A stretch of DNA of 27,916 bases, from positions 1 to 27,916 of the forward strand of contig DFHY01000127.1 in NCBI GenBank assembly GCA_002371345.1, written 5' to 3'. Positions 1 through 7,151 of this stretch are shown one piece after another. Both the position numbers and the translations under genes were made by a program. The stretch comes from Lachnospiraceae bacterium UBA3711. GTDB taxonomy: Bacteria > Bacillota > Clostridia > Lachnospirales > Lachnospiraceae. Numbering within the stretch: the stretch's first letter is position 1; each line of letters opens with the position of its first letter. The notes beneath the pieces were generated by a model. It made no database searches. It saw only the letters and a list, made by a program, of their open reading frames with translations, and was not told where the DNA came from.

Positions 1-1
1 A

Positions 2-40
2 CTGGAGGAGAAGGTACAGAGCGAAGACTATAAGCAGTAA
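2..40 (+). CDS. 3' end of an upstream gene (last 12 codons)
   Basis: An open frame enters from the left edge and ends at TAA 38-40, giving the tail LEEKVQSEDYKQ. The charged tail looks like a soluble C-terminus, but 12 residues are too few to identify a family. It runs towards the minus-strand regulator gene, so the two are convergent. It could be a chance open frame; the assignment rests only on the absence of a stop and a plausible composition. Confidence 0.35.
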   Translation: MEEKVQSEDYKQ

Positions 41-54
41 GCGGCAGCTGCCGC
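41..54. repeat. 14-nt perfect palindrome just after the upstream stop
   Basis: GCGGCAG is followed directly by CTGCCGC, starting one base after the TAA of the upstream frame. It could form a short hairpin at the end of that transcript. There is no T-run after it, so it is not a standard terminator. The rest of 55-147 shows no gene or clear signal. Confidence 0.3.
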
Positions 55-147
55 TGTTCTCTGGAAGACGGACCTTGAAGTACGGGCAGAATCATTATTG
101 ACGGCTTTTGGTGAAAGTCCATAAAAGAAGTAATATAAACCGAAAAA

Positions 148-192
148 AAGTTAGGGAAATTGGCCCTTTTAGATTGCCTATTTCCCTAACTT
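148..192 (-). terminator. Rho-independent terminator of the regulator gene, possibly bidirectional
   Basis: AAGTTAGGGAAAT (148-160) and ATTTCCCTAACTT (180-192) form a perfect 13-bp stem with a 19-nt loop. Read on the minus strand the stem is followed by seven T residues (plus-strand A-run 143-149), the classic terminator form. On the plus strand only GTTTT follows, so termination there would be weaker. It lies about 30 nt beyond the regulator stop codon and separates it from the convergent upstream gene. Confidence 0.9.
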
Positions 193-223
193 GTTTTATC
201 ATGTAATCAAAAGATAAAGGCTT

Positions 224-904
224 TCAGTCTGAGGATTCCGCAGTATCCTGTTTTGCGTTTTCCGATGCCTGCCTGGCCTCGTCGAGATAGCTGTACAGAG
301 TGTACTTTGAGATGCCGAATATCTGGCAGACCTTGGGGCCTGACTTTGTGATGAGGAAAGCGCCGGCATCGTCCAGGAAGCGTATCGCCCTGATCTTCTC
401 ACTTTTATCCATGAGAGCCGCGGGCTTCTGGATAAGGCTTATGGACTGGTTGATCAGCTCGTCAAGAAGATCGGCGACATTGGTCGCGATGGGCTGAGGC
501 TCAGGCGTATCCTGCAGAGAGGTGTTGTAGGAGTGCAGAGCCTGCTCGCCGGCAACGGTCAGTGTGATGTCGTTGTTGATGGCAAGAATCCCGATTGCCC
601 TGCCGTTATCGTCACGCAGGAAGATTGTGCTTGACTTGAGGATCTTCCCGTCACGGGTCTTCGTGAGGTATGAGAGCTTATCGCTGTGAGTTTCCTCTGA
701 GTCATGAATCGCCTCAAGAGCGATTCTGGAGGGTCCGTCGCCGAGGGCGCGGCCGGAGATGTGACCGTTCTCTATGGCGATGATAGTGTGATCCAGATCA
801 CCGCCGGTAAGATCGTGAAGTACGACTTCGCAGGTAGAGCCGAACTGGATTGCCAGCGCTTTTACCATACGCCTGGCGAAGTCAAAAGGATCGTTTTTTT
901 TCAT
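224..904 (-). CDS. YheO-like PAS_6 / HTH_22 transcriptional regulator
   Basis: This is a cytoplasmic DNA-binding regulator of 226 residues, the usual size for the YheO family. The N-terminal two thirds match the PAS_6 sensor fold (segment EVVLHDLTGGDLDHTIIAI and the later TIFLRDDNGRAIGILAINND). The C-terminal part matches HTH_22, with a helix-turn-helix in KVCQIFGISKYTLYSYLDEAR. I place the start at the ATG read 904-902 (MKKNDPFDF), because GGGGG lies at a suitable distance upstream; an in-frame ATG at 928 has no such site. The gene diverges from ssnA, so it is the natural candidate to control the catabolic operon, sensing a pathway metabolite through its PAS domain. That role is inferred from position. 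YheO relatives act as activators or repressors, and the ligand cannot be read from sequence. Confidence 0.88.
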   Translation of the reverse strand: MKKNDPFDFARRMVKALAIQFGSTCEVVLHDLTGGDLDHTIIAIENGHISGRALGDGPSRIALEAIHDSEETHSDKLSYLTKTRDGKILKSSTIFLRDDNGRAIGILAINNDITLTVAGEQALHSYNTSLQDTPEPQPIATNVADLLDELINQSISLIQKPAALMDKSEKIRAIRFLDDAGAFLITKSGPKVCQIFGISKYTLYSYLDEARQASENAKQDTAESSD

Positions 905-922
905 AGAAGAACCCCCGAAAGG

Positions 923-940
923 ACGCATGTACTCATGCGT
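923..940. promoter_or_regulatory. Inverted repeat ACGCATG-N4-CATGCGT upstream of the regulator
   Basis: A perfect 7-bp inverted repeat with a 4-nt spacer lies 18 bp upstream of the regulator start codon, within the 202-bp divergent intergenic region. It could be an operator for autoregulation or a hairpin in the regulator's 5' leader. Position and symmetry are seen directly; function is inferred. Confidence 0.45.
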
Positions 941-981
941 TATGGCTGAGACTGCAGCGGCTGATTACGCGGAGGCCGGGC

Positions 982-1010
982 TTTGGCTCTGTGATCGCCA
1001 AACTGTTTGG
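982..1010. promoter_or_regulatory. Cluster of three TTTGG half-sites, candidate operator of the catabolic operon
   Basis: TTTGGC (982-987) and GCCAAA (997-1002) form an inverted repeat with a 9-nt gap. The second arm is also part of a perfect palindrome CCAAAC-T-GTTTGG (998-1010). The cluster ends about 100 bp before the ssnA start. A -10-like TAAAAT at 1023-1028 has no -35 hexamer; the palindrome occupies the -35 position, which would suit activator-dependent transcription. The divergent regulator is the obvious candidate binder. No confident promoter was found in this region otherwise. Confidence 0.45.
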
Positions 1011-1106
1011 AAGCCGGACTTCTAAAATGTAATCGGTAAGTTATTTTATGACATGAAACCAGATTTTACAAGGAGTCAGGAACAGGTTTTATAAGGAGGT
1101 AGGAAT

Positions 1107-2465
1107 ATGCTTTTAGTGGGAAACGGACGTGTTTTTACTCAGGACGCATCGAATCCTTATCTGAAGGACGGTGCTGTCGTGACAGACGGCGGGGTCATAC
1201 GCGAAGTCGGTTCATTCGCTCTGATGAAGGAGAAGTATCCTGAAGCAGAGTTTATTGACGCGCACGGGCAGCTGATTATGCCGGGATTCATCAACGCTCA
1301 TACTCACATCTATTCCGGTCTTGCGAGAGGACTTGCTATAGACGGGAACAACCCGACCAATTTCTATGAGGTACTCGACGGAACATGGTGGAAGATAGAC
1401 CGCCATCTGACACTGGACGGAACGAAGGCCTGCGCATATGCCACTATCCTTGACTGTATACGCGACGGCGTGACGACGATATTCGACCATCACGCGTCCT
1501 TTATGGAGATCCCTGGAAGCCTGTTCGCGATAAAGGATGTCGCGGCGGAACTGGGCATACGCGCGTGCCTGTGCTATGAGGTCTCAGAGCGGGACGGAGC
1601 GGAGAAGACAGAGCAGTCTATCAAAGAGAACGCTGACTTCATCACTTGGGCGGAGAAGGAAAACAGTGACATGATCAAGGCTATGTTCGGCGGGCATGCC
1701 CTGTTTACCATTTCCGATAAAACATTCCGGAAGATGGTTGAGGCAAATGACGGACGCACCGGTTTCCATATCCATGTGGCGGAGGGAATGAACGATGTGT
1801 GGGACAGCCTTCAGAACTACGGCTGCCGTCCGGTTGAACGTCTGCTCAACAACGGCATTCTCGGTCCGAAGACTCTTCTGGGGCACTGCATCCACCTCAG
1901 CGGGTCCGAGATGGATATGATAAAAGAAACAGGAACCATGGCTGTCAACAACCCGGAGTCAAATATGGGGAACGCCGTCGGATGCGCGCCGGTCCTTCAG
2001 ATGCTCGGGAAGGGAATCACCGTTGGCATGGGAACCGACGCATACACTCACGATATGCTTGAGTCGCTGAAGGTGTTCCTGATCATTCAGAGACATAACG
2101 CCGAGATGCCGAATGTCGCCTTCGGCGAGGCGCTTGAGCTGCTGCTTCACAACAACCCCGCGATCTGCTCGAAGTATTTCAGCAAGCCGCTCGGCGTGCT
2201 GAAGGAGGGGGCTGCCGCGGACGTTATCGTCATGGACTATAAGCCGTTTACGCCTATTGACGAGAACAACCTCGGCGGACATATGATCTTCGGGCTTATG
2301 GGCAAGAACTGCCGCACCACCATCATCAACGGCAAAGTCCTGTACAGGGACCGTGAGTTTGTCGGAATAGATGAGGAGAAGATCAACGCGTGGACGATGG
2401 AACAGGCCTGCCGGCTGTGGGGAGATCTCAACCACAGAGAGTACAGGCCGGAACAGTATCTTTAA
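1107..2465 (+). CDS. ssnA: SsnA-type putative aminohydrolase
   Basis: A metal-dependent amidohydrolase-superfamily enzyme of 452 residues, close to the usual SsnA length. The metal ligands are visible: HTH at 65-67 in PGFINAHTHIYSG, H221/H223 in GFHIHVAEG, H260 in LLGHCIH and D311 in GMGTDAYTH. The start ATG is preceded by AAGGAGG at good spacing. SsnA proteins resemble guanine deaminase and chlorohydrolases and travel with ygfK, ygeW, ygeX and ygeY. In the proposed anaerobic urate/purine route SsnA would hydrolyse a purine ring or ring-opened intermediate; the exact substrate is not evident here. It is the first gene of the plus-strand operon. A plain guanine deaminase is the alternative, but the neighbourhood favours SsnA. 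Confidence 0.92.
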   Translation: MLLVGNGRVFTQDASNPYLKDGAVVTDGGVIREVGSFALMKEKYPEAEFIDAHGQLIMPGFINAHTHIYSGLARGLAIDGNNPTNFYEVLDGTWWKIDRHLTLDGTKACAYATILDCIRDGVTTIFDHHASFMEIPGSLFAIKDVAAELGIRACLCYEVSERDGAEKTEQSIKENADFITWAEKENSDMIKAMFGGHALFTISDKTFRKMVEANDGRTGFHIHVAEGMNDVWDSLQNYGCRPVERLLNNGILGPKTLLGHCIHLSGSEMDMIKETGTMAVNNPESNMGNAVGCAPVLQMLGKGITVGMGTDAYTHDMLESLKVFLIIQRHNAEMPNVAFGEALELLLHNNPAICSKYFSKPLGVLKEGAAADVIVMDYKPFTPIDENNLGGHMIFGLMGKNCRTTIINGKVLYRDREFVGIDEEKINAWTMEQACRLWGDLNHREYRPEQYL

Positions 2466-2479
2466 CCGGAACAAAGAGG

Positions 2480-2525
2480 CAGTGTCATTAACCAGCGGAC
2501 GGAAAGGCTTAAGTTAATGACACTG
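2480..2525 (+). promoter_or_regulatory. 13-bp stem-loop between ssnA and ygfK
   Basis: CAGTGTCATTAAC (2480-2492) and GTTAATGACACTG (2513-2525) are perfect inverted repeats with a 20-nt loop. The stem ends 6 nt before the ygfK ribosome binding site AAGGAGG (2532-2538). There is no T-run after it, so it is not an intrinsic terminator. Likely roles are mRNA processing or stability, translational control of ygfK, or a protein-binding site. Confidence 0.6.
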
Positions 2526-2543
2526 GGCAAAAAGGAGGGTTAT

Positions 2544-5543
2544 ATGAGTGACCTTATGAGACTGATCCCATACAGACAGCTTTTGGCCTGGTCTGTCGGG
2601 GAATACGGAAAGAGCGGGAGCATATTCGGTGTTTCCAGGATCCTGAAGAGAAACGGCAGGCGTTACCCGATATTCAATAAGGCTATTGGAACCGTGTTCG
2701 GGCCTGCTGCCGGACCGAATACCCAGCTGGCGCAGAACCTTGTAGCGTCATATCTTGCGGGATCTTCATGGTTTGAACTCAAGACTGTCCAGAAGATGGA
2801 CGGCAGAGAGCTGGCCGCCTGTGTGCCGAAGCCGTGCATTGCCGCCGATGACGAGTGCTACAACTGTGAGTGGTCTACTGAGCTTGAGGTCGGACAGGCA
2901 TACGAGGAATATGTGAAGGCGTGGGTACTGATCCATATTCTGGCGGTGGAGCTCGACCTCGGACGTCCGGATGACGTTGTATTCAACATGTCTGTCGGAT
3001 ATGACCTTGACGGCATCAAAACCCCCAAGATTCAGAAGTTCCTTGACGATATGATCGAGGCGAAGGACAGCGCTGTATTCACAGACTGCATTGAGGCGTC
3101 TCTTGAGGCCGTCGACAGCGGTCTTCTCAGGAAGACGACCAGGGAGGACATTCTGGCGATTCCGTCGCAGATATCCAATTCCGTCACGGAGTCGACTCTG
3201 CACGGATGTCCGCCGCAGGAGATCGAGGCAATAGCTTCATACCTCATGAAGGAGAAGCATCTGAATACATACGTCAAGTGCAATCCGACTCTGCTCGGAT
3301 ATGATTTTGCCAGGAAGACACTGGACGATCTTGGCTTCGACTACGTCGCGTTTGACGATCACCACTTCCTGACGGATCTTCAGTGGGCTGACGCCGTCCC
3401 CATGTTCGAGCGTCTGATCGATCTGGCGAAGAGCCTCAGTCTTGACATCGGAATCAAGCTTACGAATACCTTCCCTGTGGATGTGAAGGCCGGAGAGCTT
3501 CCGAGCGAGGAGATGTACATGTCCGGACGCAGTCTGTATCCTCTGACGATACAGCTGGTTTCCAGGATCGCGAAGCAGTTTGACGGAAAGCTGCGGATAT
3601 CGTACTCCGGCGGTGCGGACTACTTCAATATCCGTGATCTCGTGACATCAGGAGTATGGCCGGTTACCATGGCGACGACGCTGCTCAAGCCGGGCGGGTA
3701 TCAGAGACTGTACCAGATTGGGAAGCTTCTTGAGGATATTCCTGACAACGCATGGGAGAGTGTGGACACAGACAGGGCCGCTGCCCTTGCCGATGAAGCG
3801 CTTGTGAGAGATAAGAACCGTAAGAGCATCAAGCCTCTTCCGTCCAGGAAGAAGGAAGAGAGCCTGCCCCTCATGGACTGCTTTGACGCACCGTGTCAGA
3901 GCGGATGTCCCATTCACCAGGACATTCCCGCGTATCTTCGCGCGATGGAGGAGGGAAGAAGCGAGGACGCTCTTCGGATAATCCTTGAGAAGAATGCGCT
4001 TCCTTTTATAACAGGAACTATCTGCCCTCATACCTGCGGGGACCGCTGCATGCGCAATCATTATGAGGAGAGTGTGCATATCCGCGAGGTCAAGCTTGAT
4101 GCAGCCAGGAAGGCATATGAGGCTGTCATGAAGGATTCAGTGCCCCGCCCATCCACCGTGTCAGGCCGTAAGGCGGCGGTAGTAGGAGGCGGTCCGGCCG
4201 GTCTTGCGGCTGCTTCGTTCCTGTCGGGAGCCGGCGTGCCTGTTACAGTGTTTGAGAAGGAGGACAGCTTCGGAGGAGTGGTGCGGCGCGCCATACCGCA
4301 GTTCAGGATCAGTGATGAGGCGATTGACAGGGATATCGAGCTGTGCGGAAGATTCGGCGCCGAACTTCGCGGAGGATGTGAGATCACGGACATATCCGCG
4401 CTGAAAGCTGACGGATACACCGATATCATTCTCGCGACAGGCGCGTGGAAGAGCGGAAGGCCTGCTCTTGAATACGGGCAGGCATTGGATGCGCTGGAGT
4501 TCCTGACGGCGGTCAAGAGAGATGACAGCGCGCTGGATCTGGGTGAGAAGGTCGTCGTGATCGGAGGCGGCAATACAGCCATGGACGTATCCCGGGCAGC
4601 GCTGAGAGTCAGGGGCGTCAAGAAAGTGAGCCTTGTCTACCGCAGAACCAGAAGGTACATGCCGGCCGACGAGGAGGAACTTGCGGAGGCGCTTAGCGAC
4701 GGAGTCAGGTTCTGCGAATTGCTCGCTCCTGTGGGCTGGAAGGACGGAAGGCTTGAGTGCAGTGTCATGAAGCTCGGAGAGCCGGATGAAAGCGGACGCA
4801 GAAGCCCCGAAGATACCGGTGAGAAGAAGTATATTGATTGTGACAGTGTTATCACTGCCGTTGGAGAGAGGGTCGATAGCAGCCTGCTTGAGAAGCTGGG
4901 AGCGTCATTTGACGATAAGGGCAGGCCGGTGACTGATGACAGCTGCATGTCGAGTGTTGACGGCGTGTACGTGATCGGTGACTGCCGCAGAGGACCCGCG
5001 ACTGTCGTGAAGGGCATCGCCGACGCTATGGCTGCCGCTTCCGCGATAGCAGGAACGGATTTTTCCGCATATGAGAAGGAGAACGGGGCCGACGATATCT
5101 CCAGGTGCAAGGAGAAGAAGGGCGTGCTGTGCGATGATACGCATTCGCTTCCCGAGAAGAGATGCCTTGGCTGCGCAACTGTCTGCGAGGTCTGTACGGA
5201 TGTGTGCCCGAACAGGGCGAATATCGCAATCGCTGTCCCCGGTCTTGAGAAGGAACAGATACTTCATGTCGACGGCATGTGCAACGAGTGCGGCAACTGT
5301 GCTGTATTCTGTCCGTATTCAGGAAGACCGTACAGGGACAAGGTGACTTTGTTCTGGAGTGAGGAGGATATGGAAAACTCAGAGAATACAGGGTTCAGGG
5401 TGATCGAAGGTACGAAAGTCAGGCTGCGCTTCGCGGGGAAGACGGAGGATGCTGATGTGGCGGACGAGGGCTGCGGGCTGTATGATCCGCTCCGCAGACT
5501 GATTCTCACTGTGATACGTGATTATTCCTGGCTGCTCGGATAA
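2544..5543 (+). CDS. ygfK: YgfK, iron-sulfur flavoprotein, putative selenate reductase subunit
   Basis: A large cytoplasmic redox protein of 999 residues; the E. coli homologue is about 1030. The N-terminal ~430 residues resemble a dihydroorotate-dehydrogenase-like barrel. A GltD-like part follows: an Fe-S region with DCFDAPCQSGCP near 446 and CPHTCGDRC, an FAD motif GGGPAGLAAA near 548, and an NAD(P) motif GGGNTAMD near 674. The C-terminus carries two cysteine clusters, CLGCATVCEVCTDVCP near 874 and CNECGNCAVFCP near 913, for 4Fe-4S centres. The start is the ATG at 2544 behind AAGGAGG; an in-frame ATG at 2517 lies inside the hairpin and lacks a binding site. The family name comes from an old selenate link; recent work as I recall it supports a role in reducing urate or a related oxopurine. 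No in-frame UGA occurs, so it is not a selenoprotein. Confidence 0.93.
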   Translation: MSDLMRLIPYRQLLAWSVGEYGKSGSIFGVSRILKRNGRRYPIFNKAIGTVFGPAAGPNTQLAQNLVASYLAGSSWFELKTVQKMDGRELAACVPKPCIAADDECYNCEWSTELEVGQAYEEYVKAWVLIHILAVELDLGRPDDVVFNMSVGYDLDGIKTPKIQKFLDDMIEAKDSAVFTDCIEASLEAVDSGLLRKTTREDILAIPSQISNSVTESTLHGCPPQEIEAIASYLMKEKHLNTYVKCNPTLLGYDFARKTLDDLGFDYVAFDDHHFLTDLQWADAVPMFERLIDLAKSLSLDIGIKLTNTFPVDVKAGELPSEEMYMSGRSLYPLTIQLVSRIAKQFDGKLRISYSGGADYFNIRDLVTSGVWPVTMATTLLKPGGYQRLYQIGKLLEDIPDNAWESVDTDRAAALADEALVRDKNRKSIKPLPSRKKEESLPLMDCFDAPCQSGCPIHQDIPAYLRAMEEGRSEDALRIILEKNALPFITGTICPHTCGDRCMRNHYEESVHIREVKLDAARKAYEAVMKDSVPRPSTVSGRKAAVVGGGPAGLAAASFLSGAGVPVTVFEKEDSFGGVVRRAIPQFRISDEAIDRDIELCGRFGAELRGGCEITDISALKADGYTDIILATGAWKSGRPALEYGQALDALEFLTAVKRDDSALDLGEKVVVIGGGNTAMDVSRAALRVRGVKKVSLVYRRTRRYMPADEEELAEALSDGVRFCELLAPVGWKDGRLECSVMKLGEPDESGRRSPEDTGEKKYIDCDSVITAVGERVDSSLLEKLGASFDDKGRPVTDDSCMSSVDGVYVIGDCRRGPATVVKGIADAMAAASAIAGTDFSAYEKENGADDISRCKEKKGVLCDDTHSLPEKRCLGCATVCEVCTDVCPNRANIAIAVPGLEKEQILHVDGMCNECGNCAVFCPYSGRPYRDKVTLFWSEEDMENSENTGFRVIEGTKVRLRFAGKTEDADVADEGCGLYDPLRRLILTVIRDYSWLLG

Positions 5544-5546
5544 CCC

Positions 5547-5574
5547 TTGACAAGGCTGAACAAACTGATATATT
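5547..5574 (+). promoter_or_regulatory. Sigma-A-like internal promoter upstream of ygeY
   Basis: A perfect -35 TTGACA (5547-5552) and -10 TATATT (5569-5574) are separated by 16 bp. They begin 3 bp after the ygfK stop. Transcription would start near 5581 and give a ~100-nt leader containing the palindrome at 5634-5657. It suggests that ygeY and the genes after it can be expressed apart from ssnA-ygfK. Confidence 0.65.
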
Positions 5575-5633
5575 GAGATCAGACAAAAAGTTAGGCACGA
5601 AAAAAGAGTGTTTTCAATGTTTTATCATTTACC

Positions 5634-5657
5634 CGGTATCAGCAGCTGCTGATACCG
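5634..5657 (+). promoter_or_regulatory. 24-nt perfect palindrome upstream of the ygeY ribosome binding site
   Basis: CGGTATCAGCAG (5634-5645) is followed directly by its exact complement CTGCTGATACCG. As RNA it gives a 10-bp stem with a tetraloop, ending 10 nt before AGGGAGG. As DNA it is a perfect operator-like dyad some 55 bp downstream of the internal promoter. It has no T-run and is not a terminator. Confidence 0.6.
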
Positions 5658-5679
5658 TGGATTCAGCAGGGAGGAATGC

Positions 5680-7077
5680 ATGATGGAACTGGATTACGGC
5701 AGGATCAAAGAAGCAGCGGAGGGTTATAAGAAAGATATGGCCGCGTTTCTCCGGGCGATGATCTCCCATCCGAGCGAGAGCTGCGAGGAGAAGGATGTTG
5801 TCATGTGCATCAAGGCCGAGATGGAGAAGGTCGGTTTTGACAAGGTCGAGATTGACGGACTGGGAAACGTTATCGGATGGGCCGGGAAGAATGGCGACAT
5901 AGGAGACGACAAGAAGATCATTGCGATCGACGGACATATCGATACTGTCGGAATAGGAAACCGCGACAACTGGACAGCGGATCCGTATGAGGGCTGGGAA
6001 GATGACGATGTGATCTATGGACGCGGCGGATCTGACCAGGAGGGCGGAACCGCCTCCGCCGTCTACGCGGTGAAGATAATGAAGGAGATGGATCTTATCC
6101 CCGAGGGCTATAAGATCATGGTCGTGGGATCCGTCATGGAGGAAGACTGCGACGGCCTGTGCTGGCAGTATATTGTCAACAAGGACAAGATCAGGCCGGA
6201 GTTTGTCATATCCACCGAGCCTACCGACGGCGGGATCTACCGCGGGCACAGAGGCCGTATGGAGATCCGGGTCGATGTCCACGGAGTATCCTGCCACGGC
6301 AGCGCGCCTGAGCGCGGAGACAACGCCATCTATAAGATGGCAGACATAATTAACGATGTTCGTGCCCTCAACAATAATGGCTGCACCGACAGCACCCAGA
6401 TCAAGGGCCTTGTCAAGATGCTTGATCCGAAGTACAACCCGGAGCACTATGAGGACGCGAGATTCCTCGGAAGGGGCACCTGCACGGTCTCCCAGATATT
6501 CTATACATCACCGAGCCGCTGCGCCGTCGCGGACTCATGCGCGATCTCTATTGACCGCCGAATGACGGCCGGAGAGACCTGGGACAGCTGTCTCAAGGAG
6601 ATCGAGGATCTTCCGGCTGTCAGGAAGTACGGCGATGACGTGAAGGTTTCCATGTATATGTACGCGCGGCCAGCCTGGACCGGCGAGGTTTACGAGACGG
6701 AAGCCTATTTCCCGACATGGATCAACAAGGAGAGCGCGGCTCATGTCAAGTGCCTGACCGACGCTCATAAGGCGCTGTACGGCGACAGGAGAATGGGACC
6801 GGACAGCCAGAAGGCGCTGCGCGACCGCCCGCTGATCGACAAGTGGACATTCTCAACCAACGGCGTGGCTATTCAGGGACGCTACGGCATCCCGTGCGTC
6901 GGCTTCGGACCGGGAGCGGAGAGCCAGGCGCACGCGCCGAACGAGATCACCTGGAAGCAGGATCTGGTTCGCGTCTGCGCGGTACTGACCGCCGCGATCC
7001 CGCTGTATAGCACAGAGGAGAAGACTGACGATGTCACCGTTTTCCGCGCCGGAAAGACGGACAACGAGATACTCTGA
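5680..7077 (+). CDS. ygeY: YgeY family M20-type metallohydrolase
   Basis: A zinc peptidase/deacylase of the M20 (ArgE/DapE) fold, 465 residues. Visible family motifs are the metal-site segments DGHIDTVG and GGSDQEGG, the catalytic acidic MEEDCDGLCW, STEPTD, RGRMEIRVDVHGVSCHGSAPERGDNA and the late FGPGAESQAHAPNE. These match E. coli YgeY (about 403 residues, from memory) almost word for word. The protein is longer through an insertion near residues 228-250, a second near 370 and a C-terminal extension. Two ATGs are adjacent (5680 and 5683); AGGGAGG is 5 and 8 nt upstream respectively, so 5683 may be the real start. In the proposed urate route YgeY would remove a group from a ring-opened intermediate to leave a ureido or diaminopropionate compound, next to YgeW. 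Confidence 0.94.
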   Translation: MMELDYGRIKEAAEGYKKDMAAFLRAMISHPSESCEEKDVVMCIKAEMEKVGFDKVEIDGLGNVIGWAGKNGDIGDDKKIIAIDGHIDTVGIGNRDNWTADPYEGWEDDDVIYGRGGSDQEGGTASAVYAVKIMKEMDLIPEGYKIMVVGSVMEEDCDGLCWQYIVNKDKIRPEFVISTEPTDGGIYRGHRGRMEIRVDVHGVSCHGSAPERGDNAIYKMADIINDVRALNNNGCTDSTQIKGLVKMLDPKYNPEHYEDARFLGRGTCTVSQIFYTSPSRCAVADSCAISIDRRMTAGETWDSCLKEIEDLPAVRKYGDDVKVSMYMYARPAWTGEVYETEAYFPTWINKESAAHVKCLTDAHKALYGDRRMGPDSQKALRDRPLIDKWTFSTNGVAIQGRYGIPCVGFGPGAESQAHAPNEITWKQDLVRVCAVLTAAIPLYSTEEKTDDVTVFRAGKTDNEIL

Positions 7078-7151
7078 CAGACGGAAAGGCTGCAACAAAC
7101 AATAACAGTGTTTCTCAACTGATAATACAACACAGAAGAAAGGTCTATAGG

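Noticed and set aside
905..928. Longer regulator start at 928
   Set aside because: No ribosome binding site upstream and the extra residues are not family-like; the ATG at 904 has GGGGG ahead of it.
2517..2543. Upstream start codon for ygfK
   Set aside because: The ATG at 2517 is inside the hairpin arm with no ribosome binding site; AAGGAGG sits correctly before the ATG at 2544.
2544..5543. Selenoprotein or UGA recoding in the 'selenium-linked' genes
   Set aside because: All frames from ssnA to dpaL are complete without an in-frame TGA, and no SECIS-like hairpin directly follows a TGA codon.
5629..6447. 272-codon open frame on the minus strand
   Set aside because: It lies opposite ygeY, has no family resemblance, and arises from the high GC third positions of the real gene.
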